Positions 23,229 through 34,588 of a stretch of 64,000 bases of DNA are shown in pieces (positions within the stretch are counted from its first letter, which is position 1; every line of letters begins with the position of its first letter). This DNA is from Taudactylus pleione (taxonomy: Eukaryota > Chordata > Amphibia > Anura > Myobatrachidae), in assembly GCA_031769625.1 (NCBI GenBank), contig JAUIMM010000738.1:186001-250000 (forward strand). The letters are read 5' to 3'. The notes under the pieces were generated by a model. That model saw only the letters and a list, made by a program, of their open reading frames with translations. It did no database searches and was not told the DNA's origin. Position numbers and translations under genes: made by a program.

Positions 23229-23231
<3 letters not shown>

Positions 23232-23285
<54 letters not shown>

Positions 23286-23295
23286 TATATATATA
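23232..23295. repeat. TA/CA microsatellite
   Basis: (TA)n changes to (CA)n and back to (TA)n between two Tc1-family elements. TA is the Tc1 target dinucleotide. Confidence 0.95.
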
Positions 23296-24795
23296 CAGTG
23301 GTGGACAAAATTGCGGACACTTTTTGAAATGTGAATGTTTTTCAACTTCGAATGCTTATAAAAACTGTTACACTTCACACAGTGCAATTATTCATATATC
23401 AACTGAAAAGAAAATTAAAGCTGAATTCAACACAATAAACAGAGATCAAAAATTTGCATTACAAGGGAAGTTATGCAGTGAAATCAACACTTAGCGTGAA
23501 AATCCCTGTGTACTTATGATGTTACTGTCCTATCAGTATTTCGTTGGGTATCCTTTATTTTTCAAGACAGCAGCACAGCGATGTGTCATTGAGCCAACCA
23601 ATGTTTGGAGCTCTTCCTTCTTTTTTATGTGGTGCCATGAGACAATTATAGCCTCAATTAATTATCTTTTATTGGTTGGACGCCTCAGATGTACCAGTTT
23701 TTTCAAACAGAACCACAAATGTTCTGTGGGGTTCAGGTTTTGGCTGTTTCCTGGCCATCCCAGCACCTATATGTCATTCTCCGTGAACCCCTTTTTGCAT
23801 GTCCATGCAGTGTGGCAGGGAGCTGAATCCTCCTGGAAAAAAATGGGGCATTATCTGGAAAAAGATACCTGATAGAAGGTAGAAGTTTTGGATGTTGGAT
23901 GGTGTCAATGTACTTTCTGCTGTTCAGTGTGCCATCTATGACATAAAGGTGGCCTACAGCATCTGCTGTCATACATGCCCAGATCATAACACTTGTAGGA
24001 TTCTTTGTTGTCACTTGAATAAAATCTGGATGCACCTCTTCCCCGATGCGAAGTCTCACACATTTTCTCGCATCACTACCAAATATCGATATCTTAGTTT
24101 CTTCACTCCATATCACTTGTTTCCACTGACCTTCTGTCCATGCAATGTGTTCTTTTGCCCACTGTATTCATTTCTGCCGCTGCTTTTTATTCAGCAATGG
24201 CTTTATTCGGGGGAATCCTACCTTTTAGGCCAACCTCCGTTAGTCTTCTCCATTCCGTTCTTGCACTGACAAAAACACCAGTTGCACTCATTTTACTGCT
24301 AATGGCCGCAGATGACTTCCATCTGTCCCTGACGCAAATTAGTTTTATTTTCCTATCATCAACAGCTTTTTCCTTCTTTGTTTTGTATAGATTGTGTTTC
24401 CTGATAGCGTAAACAAAACTTTCGTACTCCTGATGTTGTCACATTCCCACCAATTTCTCTCGCAATTGCTGCATACGAAAGACCATTTTCACTTAACACC
24501 ACAATCTTGGATCACGTCGCTGTGCTGCGGTCTTCAAAAATAAATACCCAACGAAATACTGTTAGGACAGTAACATCATAAGTACACAGGGATTTTCACC
24601 CTAAGTGTTGTTTTCATGGCATATCTTCCCTTGTAATGCAAATATTTGACCTCTGTTTATTGTGTTGAATTCAGCATAAAATTTCCTTTCATTTGATATA
24701 TGAATCATTGCACTGCGTGAAGTGAAACAGTTTTTATAAGCATTCGAAGTTGATAAACATTCAAATTTCAAAATGTGTCCGCAATTTTGGCCACC

Positions 24796-24799
<4 letters not shown>
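23296..24799 (-). mobile_element. Tc1/mariner-family element, decayed, 1,504 bp
   Basis: The left end CAGTGGTGGACAAAATTGCGG and, in reverse complement, the right end CACTGGTGGCCAAAATTGCGG form the terminal inverted repeats. Further inverted matches extend inward, for example AACTTCGAATGCTTATAAAA against the complement of 24735-24755, and TAAGTGTTGATTTC-like blocks. The transposase remnant is on the minus strand. The left end abuts TA repeats; the right flank is a GT/TA microsatellite. Confidence 0.85.
23733..24116 (-). pseudogene. Tc1/mariner transposase remnant
   Basis: The longest surviving frame reads WSEETKISIFGSD (first catalytic D of the usual WSDE block replaced by E), then VMIWACMTADAVGHLYVIDG, then LFPDNAPF, an eroded form of the second catalytic block. 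Beyond this the frame shifts: the W-P-x2-S-P-D-L-N-P-I-E region survives only out of phase near 23755-23640. DNA to about 24460 on the same strand probably holds the N-terminal helix-turn-helix part in broken frames. Not functional. Confidence 0.78.

Positions 24800-24842
<43 letters not shown>
24800..24842. repeat. GT/TA microsatellite
   Basis: (GT)n followed by (TA)n between the Tc1 end and the hAT end. Its last eight bases, ATATATAT, serve as the left TSD of the hAT element. Confidence 0.95.
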
Positions 24843-24845
<3 letters not shown>

Positions 24846-25365
24846 GGGTGTGCACCGGCCACTTTTCGTGTTTTGTGTTTTGGTTTTGGATCTGGATCTT
24901 TCTTCGTGTTTTGGATCTGGATTGGTTTTGCCAAAACCACCCTTCCGTGTTTTGGGTTCTGGGTTTTGTGTTTTGGATCTGTATTTTTTTTTAAAAAAGC
25001 ATAAAAACAGCTAAAATCACAGAATTTGTAGGTTTTTCTGCTCCTATGCTATTATTAACCTCAATAACCTTAATTTCCACTAATTTCCAGTCTATTCTGA
25101 ACACCTCACACCTCACAATAGTGTTTTTATGTCCAAAAGGTTGCACCGAGGTAGCTGGATGACTATGCTAAGCGACACAAGTGGGCGGCACAAACACGTG
25201 ACCCATCTAGGTGTGATACTGCAGTGGCAGACAGGATGGCAGTTTGAAAAACTAGGCCCCAAACTGTACATAATGCAAAGAAAAAAAAGAGGTGCAAGAT
25301 GGAATTGTCCTTGGGCCCTCCCACCCACCCTTATGTTGTATAAACAGGACATGCACACTTTAACA

Positions 25366-25421
25366 AACCAATCATTTCAGCGCCAGGGTCTGCCACACAA
25401 CTGTGGCTGAAATGATTGGTT
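25366..25421. other. 16-bp perfect hairpin after the transposase gene
   Basis: AACCAATCATTTCAGC (25366-25381) pairs with GCTGAAATGATTGGTT (25406-25421), with a 24-base loop. It lies about 60 bp past the transposase stop on the minus strand. The copy in element D (about 34477-34532) keeps the stem with one changed base. Possible 3'-UTR structure; its function is unknown. Confidence 0.7.
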
Positions 25422-25477
25422 CGTTTGGGCCCCCACAAAACAAGCTGGCAATTAATCTGTCCCTGCACAAACTGGCT

Positions 25478-28381
25478 CTACGGAGGCAAGATGTCATCCT
25501 CATCCTCCTCATCCACCGATTCCTCACCCTCTTCAGTGTGTACATCCTCATCCTCACAAAGTATTAACTCGTCCCCACTTGAATCCACCACCACAGGTCC
25601 CTCTGTACGTTCTGGAGGCTGGTCTCCCTGGAAGAGCTGATAATTCATTTTGATGAACATCATCTTCTCCACATTCTGTGGAAGCAACCTCCTACACCTT
25701 TCGCTGACAAGGTTCCCGGCTGCACTAAAAAACTCTTTCAGAGTACACACTGGAGGGGGGGCAACTCAGGTAAAATAGAGCCAGTTTGTACAGGGGCCTC
25801 CAAATTGCCTCTTTTTCCTGCCAGTACAGGTATGGACTGTCTGACATGCCTACTTGGATGCTGTCACCGATGTAATCCTCCACCATTCTGTCAATGGTGA
25901 CAGTATCATATGCAGTGACAGTAGACATGTCAGAAATTGTTGCCAGGTCCTTCAGTCCGGACCAGATGTCCAAACTTGGTCCTGCCTGCCCTGCATCACC
26001 GCCAGCGGGTTGCTTAGGATACCTAAGTTTTTTCCTGGCAGCCCCAGTTGCGGGAGAAAATGAAGAAGGAGCTGTTGACGTGTCACGTTCCGCTTCAGCT
26101 GACAGTGTGTTCACCAGCAGGTCTTTGCACCTCTACAGGCTTGTGTCGGCCGGAAAGAGAGACACCACATAGGCTTTAAACCTAGGATCGAGCACGGTGG
26201 CCAAAATGTAGTGGTCTGATTTCAACAGATTGACCACCCTGGAATCCTGGCAAAGCGAATGAAGGGCTTCATCCACAAGTCCCACATGCCGAGCGGAATC
26301 GCTCCGTCTTAGCTCCTCCTTCACTTTCTCCAGCTGCTTCTGCAAAAGCCTGATGAGGGGAATGACCTGACTCAAGCTGGCAGTGTCTGAACTGACTTCA
26401 CGTGTGGCAAGTTCGAAGGGCTGGAGAACCTTGCACAACACGGAAATCATTCTCCACTGCGCTTGAGTCAGGTGCATACCCCCTCCTTTGCCTATGTCAT
26501 AGGTGGATGTATAGGCTTGAATGGCCTTTTGCTGCTCTTCCATCCTCTGAAGCATATAGAGGGTTGAGTTCCACCGCGTCACAACCTCTTACTTCAGGTG
26601 ATGGCGGGGCAGGTTCAAGAGTGTTTGCTGGCGCTCCAGTCTTCAGCACGCAGTCGCTGAATGGCGAAAGTGGCCAGAAATTTTTCGGCCCACCCAAAGC
26701 GTCTCCTGCACGCCCCTGTCGCTTTTCAGAAAATTCTGCACCACCAAGTTTATTGTGTGAGCAAAACATGGGACGTGCTGGAATTTGCCCTGATGTAATG
26801 CCCGCACAATATTGGTGGCGTTGTCAGATATCACAAATCCCCAGGAGAGTCTAAGTGGGGTAAGCCACTGGGCGATGATTTCCCTCAGTTTCTCTAAGAG
26901 GTTGTCGGCGGTGTGCCTCTTACTGAAACCGGTGATACACAGCGTAGCCTGCCTTGGAACGAGCTGGCGTTTCTGACATGCTGCGACTGGTGACGCTGCT
27001 GCTGTTGCTGCGTAAGGTGATACATCTACCCAGTGGGCTGTCACAGTGATATAGTCCTTAGTCTGCCCTGTTCCACTTGTCCACATGTCCGTGGTTAAGT
27101 GGACATTGGGTACAATGGCATTTTTCAGGACACTGAGGACACTTTTTCTGACGTTTCTGTACAGTCTCGGTATCGCCTGCCTAGTGAAGTGGAATCTAGA
27201 TGGGATTTGGAACCGGGGACACACTACCTCCATCAATTGTCTAAATCCCACTGCACTAATGGCGGATACCGGACGCACGTCTAACACCAACATAGCAGTC
27301 AAGGCCTCAGTTATACGTTTTGCTTCAGGATGACTGCTGTCGTACTTCATCCTCCTCGCTAAGGACTGTTGGAGGGTCAATTGTTTAGTAAAAGTAGTGG
27401 TGTTCCTACTTCCTCTCTGGGATGATGAACGACTGGACTGCTTACGGTCTTAGCCAAAGTTTCTGAACCTGACAGTAACTTATTATGAACGCGCTGCAGG
27501 TGCCGTATAAGGGAGGATGTTCCTAGGTGGTTAACGTCCCTACCCCTACTTATTCCACCTTTACATAAGGTACATATGGCAAGACAGTTGTTGTCCGGAT
27601 TTGGATAGAAATATTGCCAGACCAAAGAGGTGGAATGTTTGGTCTTCTGCCCAGGCATGACCGTGATGGGCTTTTTCATCCCACGGACAACAACTGTCTC
27701 CCCCGGAGCCTGATTTAAACAAACCACATCGCCATCAGAATCCTCCTCGCCAACTTCCTCCTCAGCGCCAGCTACACCAGTATCCTCATCCTGTTGTACT
27801 TCAACAGTGACATCTTCAATTTGCATATCAGCAAGTGGACTGTGGGTGCTCCTTTCAGCACTTGCAGGGGGCGTGCAAATGGTGGAAAGAGTCACCTCTT
27901 CCCGTCCAGTGCTGGGAAGGTCAGGCATCGCAACCACCACCACACTTGGACTCTCCTTGGGGATTTGTGATCTCTTCTTAGAAAGCACAGTTCTTCTCTG
28001 TGCTTTTGCCTGCTTAACTCTTTTGATTTTTTTAGTGGGAGGAGGGCTTCCATTGTCATGTGAAGCTGAACCACTAGTCATGAACATACTAGGGATCGAC
28101 CTTAGCCATTCCTTGCCACTCCGTGTCGTAAATGGCATATTGGCAAGTTTACGTTTCTCTTCAGCTGATTTAAATGTTTTTTTCAAGGTCATTTTCCTGA
28201 ACTTTGTCATTAGGGATTGTATGTGCCCTCTATTATGACATTGGGCATCGGCCTTGGCAGACGACGTTGATGGCATGTTATCGTCTATGTCATGACTAGT
28301 GGCAGCAGCTTCAGCACTAGGAGGAAGTGGTTCTTGATCTTTCTCTATTTTATTTTTATCGGAGAAAGTTTGGTCCTCCAT
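25478..28381 (-). pseudogene. hAT (ZBED-type) transposase, element C, broken
   Basis: The frame starts at ATG 28381 (MEDQTFSDKNK). It has an acidic, serine-rich N-terminal part and a BED zinc finger (SLVWQYF, C-x2-C near ICTLCKGG, H-x4-H in RHLQRVH). The RNase-H-like core follows with TTDMWTSG (first catalytic D), WGFVISDNATN (second) and CFAHTINLVV, then TRWNSTLYML, and a C-terminal dimerisation region. Relative to element D it has a 205-bp deletion at the 27433 junction that shifts frame, a frameshift near 26640, an in-frame TAG at 26133-26135 shared with D, and an insertion in the SERVFSAAG block near 25730. It retains V-G-F-R-Q where D has lost two residues. Confidence 0.9.
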
Positions 28382-28399
28382 TTATGTTATATCGATTTG

Positions 28400-30360
28400 A
28401 TATATACGTGCGGCTAAACACAGAAAATATTTTTTTATTTTTCCTGGAGAGTAGTGCACTTTGTGGGTTACACCAGCCTTTAAGAAATGAGCCAGCCGGC
28501 TCTTTACTTATGGGACACAGGCGCACGCTTGGCGCTGCGCCTTTGTTGATGCACGTGCGGCTACTGCGCACACAATTCACAAACACAGAAAATATATATT
28601 TTTTTGGTTTGGACTGGAGTGTACTTTGGGGTTTACAGCACCCTTTAATGGTCAAGCCAGCCGGCCCTTTACTTATGACACAGGCGCACGCTTGGCACTA
28701 CTTTGTTGATGCACGTGCGGCTACTGCGCACACAATTCACAAACACAGCAAATAATTTTTTTTTTGGTTTGGACTGGAGTGTACTTTGGGGGTTACAGCA
28801 CCCTTTAACGGTCAAGCCAGCCGGCCCTTTACTTATGACACAGGCGCACGCTTGGCACTACTTTGTTGATGCACGTGCGGCTACTGCGCACACAATTCAC
28901 AAACACAGAAAATATTTTTTTTTTTCCTGGAGAGTAGTGCACTTTGTGGGTTACACCAGCCTTTAAGAAATGAGCCAGCCGGCTCTTTACTTATGGGACA
29001 CAGGCGCACGCTTGGCGCTGCTCCTTTGTTGATGCACGTGCGGCTACTGCGCACACAATTCACAAACACAGCAAATAATTTTTTTTTTGGTTTGGACTGG
29101 AGTGTACTTTGGGTGTTACAGCACCCTTTAATGGTCAAGCCAGCCGGCCCTTTACTTATGACACAGGCGCACGCTTGGCACTACTTTGTTGATGCACGTG
29201 CGGCTACTGCGCACACAATTCACAAACACAGAAAAAATATTTTGTTATTTGGTTTGGAGTGTACTTTGGGGGTTACAGCACCCTTTAACGGTCAAGCCAG
29301 CCGGCCCTTTACTTATGACACAGGCGCACGCTTGGCACTACTTTGTTGATGCACGTGCGGCTACTGCGCACACAATTCACAAACACAGAAAATAATTTTT
29401 TTTTTGGTTTGGACTGGAGTGTACTTTGGGGGTTACAGCACCCTTTAACGGTCAAGCCAGCCGGCCCTTTACTTATGACACAGGCGCACGCTTGGCACTA
29501 CTTTGTTGATGCACGTGTGGCTACTGCGCACACAATTCACAAACACAGAAAATATTATTTTTTTTGGTTTGGACTGGAGTGTACTGTGGGGGTTACAACA
29601 CCCTTTAACGGTCAAGCCAGCCGGCCCTTTACTTATGACACAGGCGCACGCTTGGCACTGCTTTGTTGATGCACGTGCGGCTACTGCGCACGCAATTCAC
29701 AAACACAGAAAATATTTTTTTTTTTGGTTTGGACTGGAGTGTACTTTGGGGGTTACAGCACCCTTTAACGGTCAAGCCAGCCGGCCCTTTACTTATGACA
29801 CAGGCGCACGCTTGGCACTACTTTGTTGATGCACGTGCGGCTACTGCGCACACAATTCACAAACACAGAAAATATTTTTTTTTTCGGTTTGGACTGGAGT
29901 GTACTTTGGGGGTTACAGCACCCTTTAATGGTCAAGCCAGCCGGCCCTTTACTTATGACACAGGCGCACGCTTGGCACTACTTTGTTGATGCACTTGCGG
30001 CTACTGCGCACACAATTCACAAACACAGAAAATATATTTTTTTTTGGTTTGGACTGGAGTGTACTTTGGGGGTTACAGCACCCTTTAATGGTCAAGCCAG
30101 CCGGCCCTTTACTTATGACACAGGCGCACGCTTGGCACTACTTTGTTGATGCACGTGTGGCTACTGCGCACACAATTCACAAACACAGAAAAAATATTTT
30201 GTTATTTGGTTTGGAGTGTACTTTGGGGGTTACAGCACCCTTTAACGGTCAAGCCAGCCGGCCCTTTACTTATGACACAGGCGCACGCTTGGCACTACTT
30301 TGTTGATGCACGTGCGGCTACTGCGCACACAATTCACAAACACAGAAAATATATTTTTTT
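28400..30360. repeat. 160-bp tandem array of hAT element C
   Basis: About twelve units recur between the transposase start and the leader, with GCACGCTTGGC marks near 28524, 28688, 28848, 29009, 29172, 29329, 29489, 29649, 29809, 29969, 30129 and 30288. Period is 157-164 bp. The first and fourth units are a divergent type (GGAGAGTAGTGCACTTTGTG). Two units near 29240 and 30190 carry the same shortened AAAAAATATTTTGTTATTTGG variant, indicating internal duplication of unit blocks. Confidence 0.95.
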
Positions 30361-30720
30361 TTAGCACTTGGGGGGAGCACCCCTGATGGACAGAGCACCC
30401 CCTGGACAACACTACAGCACCCCTTTAGGACTGGGACACTGCACAGGACTTTTGAGTGGACACAGCCCCTATGGAGAACTGACTGCACAACACAGTCCAG
30501 CCAGCCCCTATGGACTTTGAAGTAGTGGACACAGCCCCTATTAACAACAGCAGCACAGCACAACACAGCCAGCCCCTATGGACTTTGAAGTAGTGGACAA
30601 CAGCAGCACAGCACAACACTACTCTGCACTACACTACACTACACAGCCCAGCCAGCCCTAACTCCCACCCTCCCTCTTCACTGTCCACAGCCGAGTGAGA
30701 AAATGGCGCCGACGCGGGTA

Positions 30721-30729
30721 CCTTATATA
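30721..30729 (-). promoter_or_regulatory. Possible TATA box of hAT element C
   Basis: TATATAAGG on the minus strand, with GCGCCATTTTC (YY1-like) about 25 bp downstream. If used, the transcript would have a leader of about 2.3 kb comprising the CACTA-rich segment and the whole array before the ATG at 28381. No splice sites were established. Confidence 0.4.
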
Positions 30730-30886
30730 GGATCCAAAACCCGCGAGACTCGGAAGGTGGGATGATGACGTTTTGCCTCGATTTCAGATCCGAGTCAGGC
30801 GGGAAATGTCGAGCCTGACTCGAATCTGCCTCGGATCGGGGGGGCTCGGGGGGGTTCGGATTTCAGATATCCGAACCCGCTCACCC

Positions 30887-30889
<3 letters not shown>

Positions 30890-30954
<65 letters not shown>

Positions 30955-30962
30955 CTTATATA
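30890..30962. repeat. TA microsatellite
   Basis: An almost pure (TA)n run with two CA interruptions follows hAT element C. Confidence 0.95.
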
Positions 30963-31059
30963 CATTCTGATGAAGCCAGGGCTCTACTGTTTATTGACTG
31001 TTTTTACACTGAGGGGGGCAGGGTATCCATGGAGGGGTAGGGCTTGCTCCCATTTTCCT

Positions 31060-31390
31060 GGCTGCCTCTAGCAGGGTTGGGGGAGGGAGAGGAGGAGATC
31101 ACACTTTGTTTGCACGGCTGCTGTTCTGTCCACCTTGCAGCTGCAGGTGGGGTGGTGCTGTGCTGCCGCTAGCAGGGCGGGCGGAGGGAGAGAAGGACAC
31201 CGATGTCAGCGCACTGTTAGATGGTGTTTGCCCGCCGGCTACTGTGTCCTCTCTGCAGCCGCCAGGCTGCTGCTAGCAGGACATGGGAAGGGAGAGGAGG
31301 ACAGCACTCTCAGTGTGCTCTTAATTGGTATTTGCCCGGTGCTGTTCTCCCTTTTCTGCAGCTGCCAGCGCCGAGCTGCCCGATCACTAC
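31060..31390. repeat. Three diverged tandem units of about 100-110 bp
   Basis: CTGCCTCTAGCAGGG near 31064, CTGCCGCTAGCAGGG near 31163 and CTGCTGCTAGCAGGA near 31272 start similar stretches. Each contains GGAGGGAGAG, a central GTTTGC / TTTGCCCG block and CTGCAGC near its end. Plus-strand frames across it (31135-31455 and 31221-31550) appear to follow from GC-rich repetition; I do not recognise a protein. Confidence 0.6.
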
Positions 31391-31599
31391 TTCTAGCAGT
31401 GATCGGACACATGGGGTGGAACGAAGAGTGCAGAGGGACCAGGAGGTCCCTCTGAAATTGGTGGCTGCTAGAAGATCATCTTCCACCAGACGCCCACTAG
31501 GCTTTTCTGACTGGTCGCATCTGATGCGACCACGCCAGGCAAGTGGTTAGGAGTAGAAAACCTCCAGACAAAGCAAGAAGAAGGAAAACAGACCAAAAA

Positions 31600-32255
31600 A
31601 ATCAGAAATGCACAGAGGAAAGCAGACATGCCAGACAAAACCAACCAAGAGAGAGGTGAATGCATTTGTTGCAGGTGTACAGATAGGCTGGGATAGGTTT
31701 GCTGGATTTCTGATAAAGAAAAGAGATCAGTTCAGAAGAGCTTGCAGAAGATGTCCCAGATTTTGGCAAGTGAAACACAGGAGAAACTTTAGCATTGCTG
31801 AAGATCCAGGAGACTTATGAAGTCATTGGGCAGGCCAGACAAACCTTTAAAAAAAATAGAGATGACTAAAAATAAATCACGCAAAGCAGCTATACAGAGA
31901 TGTTGGGACAGGTTTGCTGGATTTTCAGAAAAGAAGAAAAATCAATTCATAACAGCAATTAGCTGAGGCCAACAAGGCATTCTCCTGGTTCAACAAACTG
32001 CAGAAGAAAGCTGCACTATGCCCACCAGCCGCCAAAGCACAGACACTGTGACTTTAACAGTGGAACAATTTACTTTCCATTCATTATTTGGTAAGGGAGG
32101 TTATGGCAAAGTGATGTTGGCAACATATGCTAGAGAAGAGAGCATTAATTAAATTCTTAAAGAAGAGAGCAATAATAGAACATGAGAACAGTTTGGTTCA
32201 GTGTCAGGTCCTTGAAATGACACATGAGAGCCCTGATCCAAGGGTTTCTGGTCGC
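31600..32255 (+). pseudogene. AGC/PKC-like kinase fragment (pseudogene)
   Basis: The reading from 32018 (MPTSRQSTDTVTLTVEQFTF) leads into LFGKGGYGKVMLATYAREES. The G-K-G-G-Y-G-K-V sequence is a protein kinase glycine-rich loop in the V-x-Q-F-x-F-H context of PKC-like AGC kinases. After a stop or shift near 32155 another phase resumes with LKKRAIIEHENSLVQCQVLEM, matching the ensuing alpha-C region of the N-lobe. The catalytic loop is not present. Upstream, around 31608-31820 and again 31880-31960, two related stretches encode GWDRFAGFLIKKRDQFRRA-like sequence, perhaps N-terminal repeats of the same gene. It is a decayed fragment; whether processed or intron-bearing cannot be told. Confidence 0.6.
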
Positions 32256-32579
32256 CCTAGGAAAACCTTCACCCTACAAATCCTATAGGCCCTGCTCCCC
32301 CCTTTCCCACCAAATACACTCTTCCTAGTCATATAAAGTACATAAAACCTTGCCCACATTCTGTTGACCAAGTATTGAGAAAAAATTTTGAGTGTATACT
32401 ATGGACAATAGTGCCCAATGAAGAGTTCCTTGTGCCATGGTTGGTCAGTCCAATACTGATCAGTTGGACTTTGTTTTACTGGTCCTAATTTGAGGACAGC
32501 TACTAAACACTACTTTGCAGAAGGAGACTCAGTAGACGGAGGGATCTTACCCAGAAATATAGAGCTTTGTGGGATTTGC

Positions 32580-32930
32580 AGTGCCCTCAATTCATACTAT
32601 GCCACGCAGTAGTGCCCCCACTTAATAATATGCCAATCAGCATTCCCCCCAATTCCTAATATGCCATGCACTAGTGCTCCCAATTCATAAGGTCACACAG
32701 CATTGCCCCAATACTTAATTTGCAACACATAATTTGCAATACATCAGTGCCCTCTGTACATGATATGCCACACATCAGTGCCAATAAATGATGACACACT
32801 ACAGTGCCTCAATACCTAATTAAGCCACACATTAGTGCCCCCAATACACGATATGCCGCACATCAGTGTCCCCAATACATAAATATGCCATGCAGCAGTG
32901 TATCCAATTCATTAAGTATACAAGTACTTG
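32580..32930. repeat. Degenerate ATATGCCACACATCAGTGCC minisatellite
   Basis: About nine degenerate units of roughly 35-40 bp alternate a TATGCCACRCA-type block with GTGCCCCCAAT. Its motif resembles the cleaner 34-bp array at 52140-52440 (TTATGCCACACGCAGTAATG), suggesting one widespread satellite-like family. Confidence 0.65.
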
Positions 32931-32939
32931 TATTTACCT

Positions 32940-33840
32940 CAGACCAGATTGATGAAGAGGCATTTAGAGCTGTGGATTTAGCAGGGATCTTAGCAAGAAG
33001 TGTGGCATCCAAGGGAAAGTGCCCAGTCTCTCAGTAAAGGAGGCAAAGTGACACAAACCTCCTCCAATCCAAAGGGCTCTCATTTGGAGCTCAGCATGGT
33101 GCTCCGACAGGGGGCATGGCACATTCTTCCGTCTGCTAACACAACCTAGTGTGAACACAGCGCATCCTGCATGTAAATCTATTAAATATTGTTGTAGGGA
33201 ACACCCAATAGGGGCAATTCAATTGTTTGTAGCTCCCGTGTGGACTACACAGGAGCTAGTCAATTGTTTTGCACAACCAGTCCCGCGCTGGTCATGATGT
33301 CCATATTCTCACACAAAAATACACACGATTAACTGCATTAAGCAGCTTCTCCAGTGCTAAGTGCTGGGAACTAGCGAGCAGCCCCAAACCCCTACTTATT
33401 GCACCTCAGCAGGGTGCGAGCAGAAATACGTGATAATTGCAGCCTCAGGGCTGGTTGTGCAAAACAATTGAATAGCTTTAGATGAGTCACCCCCAATAAG
33501 TACATTCACCTCCACACCCATTTATCCCAGCAACACATTCACCCATCCTGCCAGCACCCATTAACCAATTTCTCCCACAAGGTATCTGCTAGCCTATTCC
33601 TGTCCAAAAACCCATTAATCAATAACCCATCTCTCCCTGATTTATTATCAATCCACCCTCCCAGCATCCATTAGCACATTAATTCAGCCGATCAGCTCCC
33701 ATATAGCTCCCCTCACACAGCACCCATTAATACACTCACTTAGCACCTATTAACTCCTCCCCAGCCACCACTCGTTAACCCATTCATTGACAACTTTCCA
33801 CAACCCACAGTGTCCATTAACACATTCACCTTCCACATAG
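32940..33840. other. Unassigned DNA with CCCATTAAC-type motifs
   Basis: No gene is recognised. Around 33500-33830 there is a loose repetition of CCATTAACNCATTCAC-like words (for example CCCATTAATACACTCACTTAG), an eroded simple repeat. An inverted pair GGGGCAATTCAATTGTTT (33214) and AAACAATTGAATAGC (about 33461) suggests a small MITE of about 250 bp. Confidence 0.45.
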
Positions 33841-33862
33841 ACATACATTCCATACTCATACA

Positions 33863-33901
33863 CACACACACACACCACACATATAAACACAACACATACA
33901 T

Positions 33902-33953
<52 letters not shown>
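33863..33953. repeat. CA/TA microsatellite
   Basis: (CA)n with interruptions passes into (TA)n; its final ATATATAT is the left flank of hAT element D. Confidence 0.95.
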
Positions 33954-33956
<3 letters not shown>

Positions 33957-34588
33957 GGGTGTGCACCAGCCACTTTTCGTGTTTTGTGTTTTCGTTTTGG
34001 ATCTGGATCTTTCTTCGTGTTTTGGATCTGGATTGGTTTTGCCAAAACCACCCTTCCGTGTTTTGGGTTCTGGGTTTTGTGTTTTGGATCTGTATTTTTT
34101 TTTTAAAAAGCATAAAAACAGCTAAAATCACAGAATGTGTTGGTTTTTCTGCTCCTATGCTATTATTAACCTCAATAACCTTAATTTCCACTAATTTCCA
34201 GTCTATTCTGAACACCTCACACCTTACAATAGTGTTTTTATGTCCAAAAGGTTGCACCGAGGTAGCTGGATGACTATGCTAAGCGACACGAGTGGGCAGC
34301 ACAAACACGTGACCCATCTAGGAGTGATACTGCAGTGGCAGACAGGATGGCAGTTTGAAAAACTAGGCCCCAAACTGTACATAATGCAAAGAAAAAAAAG
34401 AGGTGCAAGATGGATTTGTCCTTGGGCCCTCCCACCCACCCTTATGTTGTATAAACAGGACATGCACACTTTAACAAAGCAATCATTTCAGCGCCAGGGT
34501 CTGCCACACAACTGTGGCTGAAATGATTGGTTCGTTTGGGCCCCCACAAAACAAGCTGGCAATTAATCTGTCCCTGCACAAACTGGCT

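Larger units (their letters stand above)
16229..23231 (+). mobile_element. Tc1-family element fragment split by a LINE
   Basis: The Tc1 parts are 16229-16802 and about 23013-23231. The 5' half is missing: the sequence enters the transposase at DGKR. The right TIR reaches TATTTATGCACCTGACTG at 23231, followed by TATATA. It is the same family as the element at 41180-42789. Just upstream, at 16183-16200, is GGGCCTGATTCAGCA, the start of a MITE apparently also cut at this point. Confidence 0.88.
24843..30889 (-). mobile_element. hAT element C, complete ends, 6,047 bp
   Basis: The termini TAGGGGTGTGCACC and GCTCACCCCTA are flanked by ATATATAT at 24835-24842 and 30890-30897, an 8-bp TSD within TA repeats and therefore not independently decisive. 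The order from the right end inward is: terminal hairpin, TATA-like box, CACTA-rich leader, 160-bp array, transposase gene on the minus strand, and a 3' region with a 16-bp hairpin. The transposase is broken, so this copy is not autonomous now. Confidence 0.9.

Noticed and set aside
23165..23494. CRISPR-like or regulatory meaning of the regular TA/CA tracts
   Set aside because: Plain microsatellites without spacers, between transposon ends; vertebrate nuclear DNA has no CRISPR arrays.
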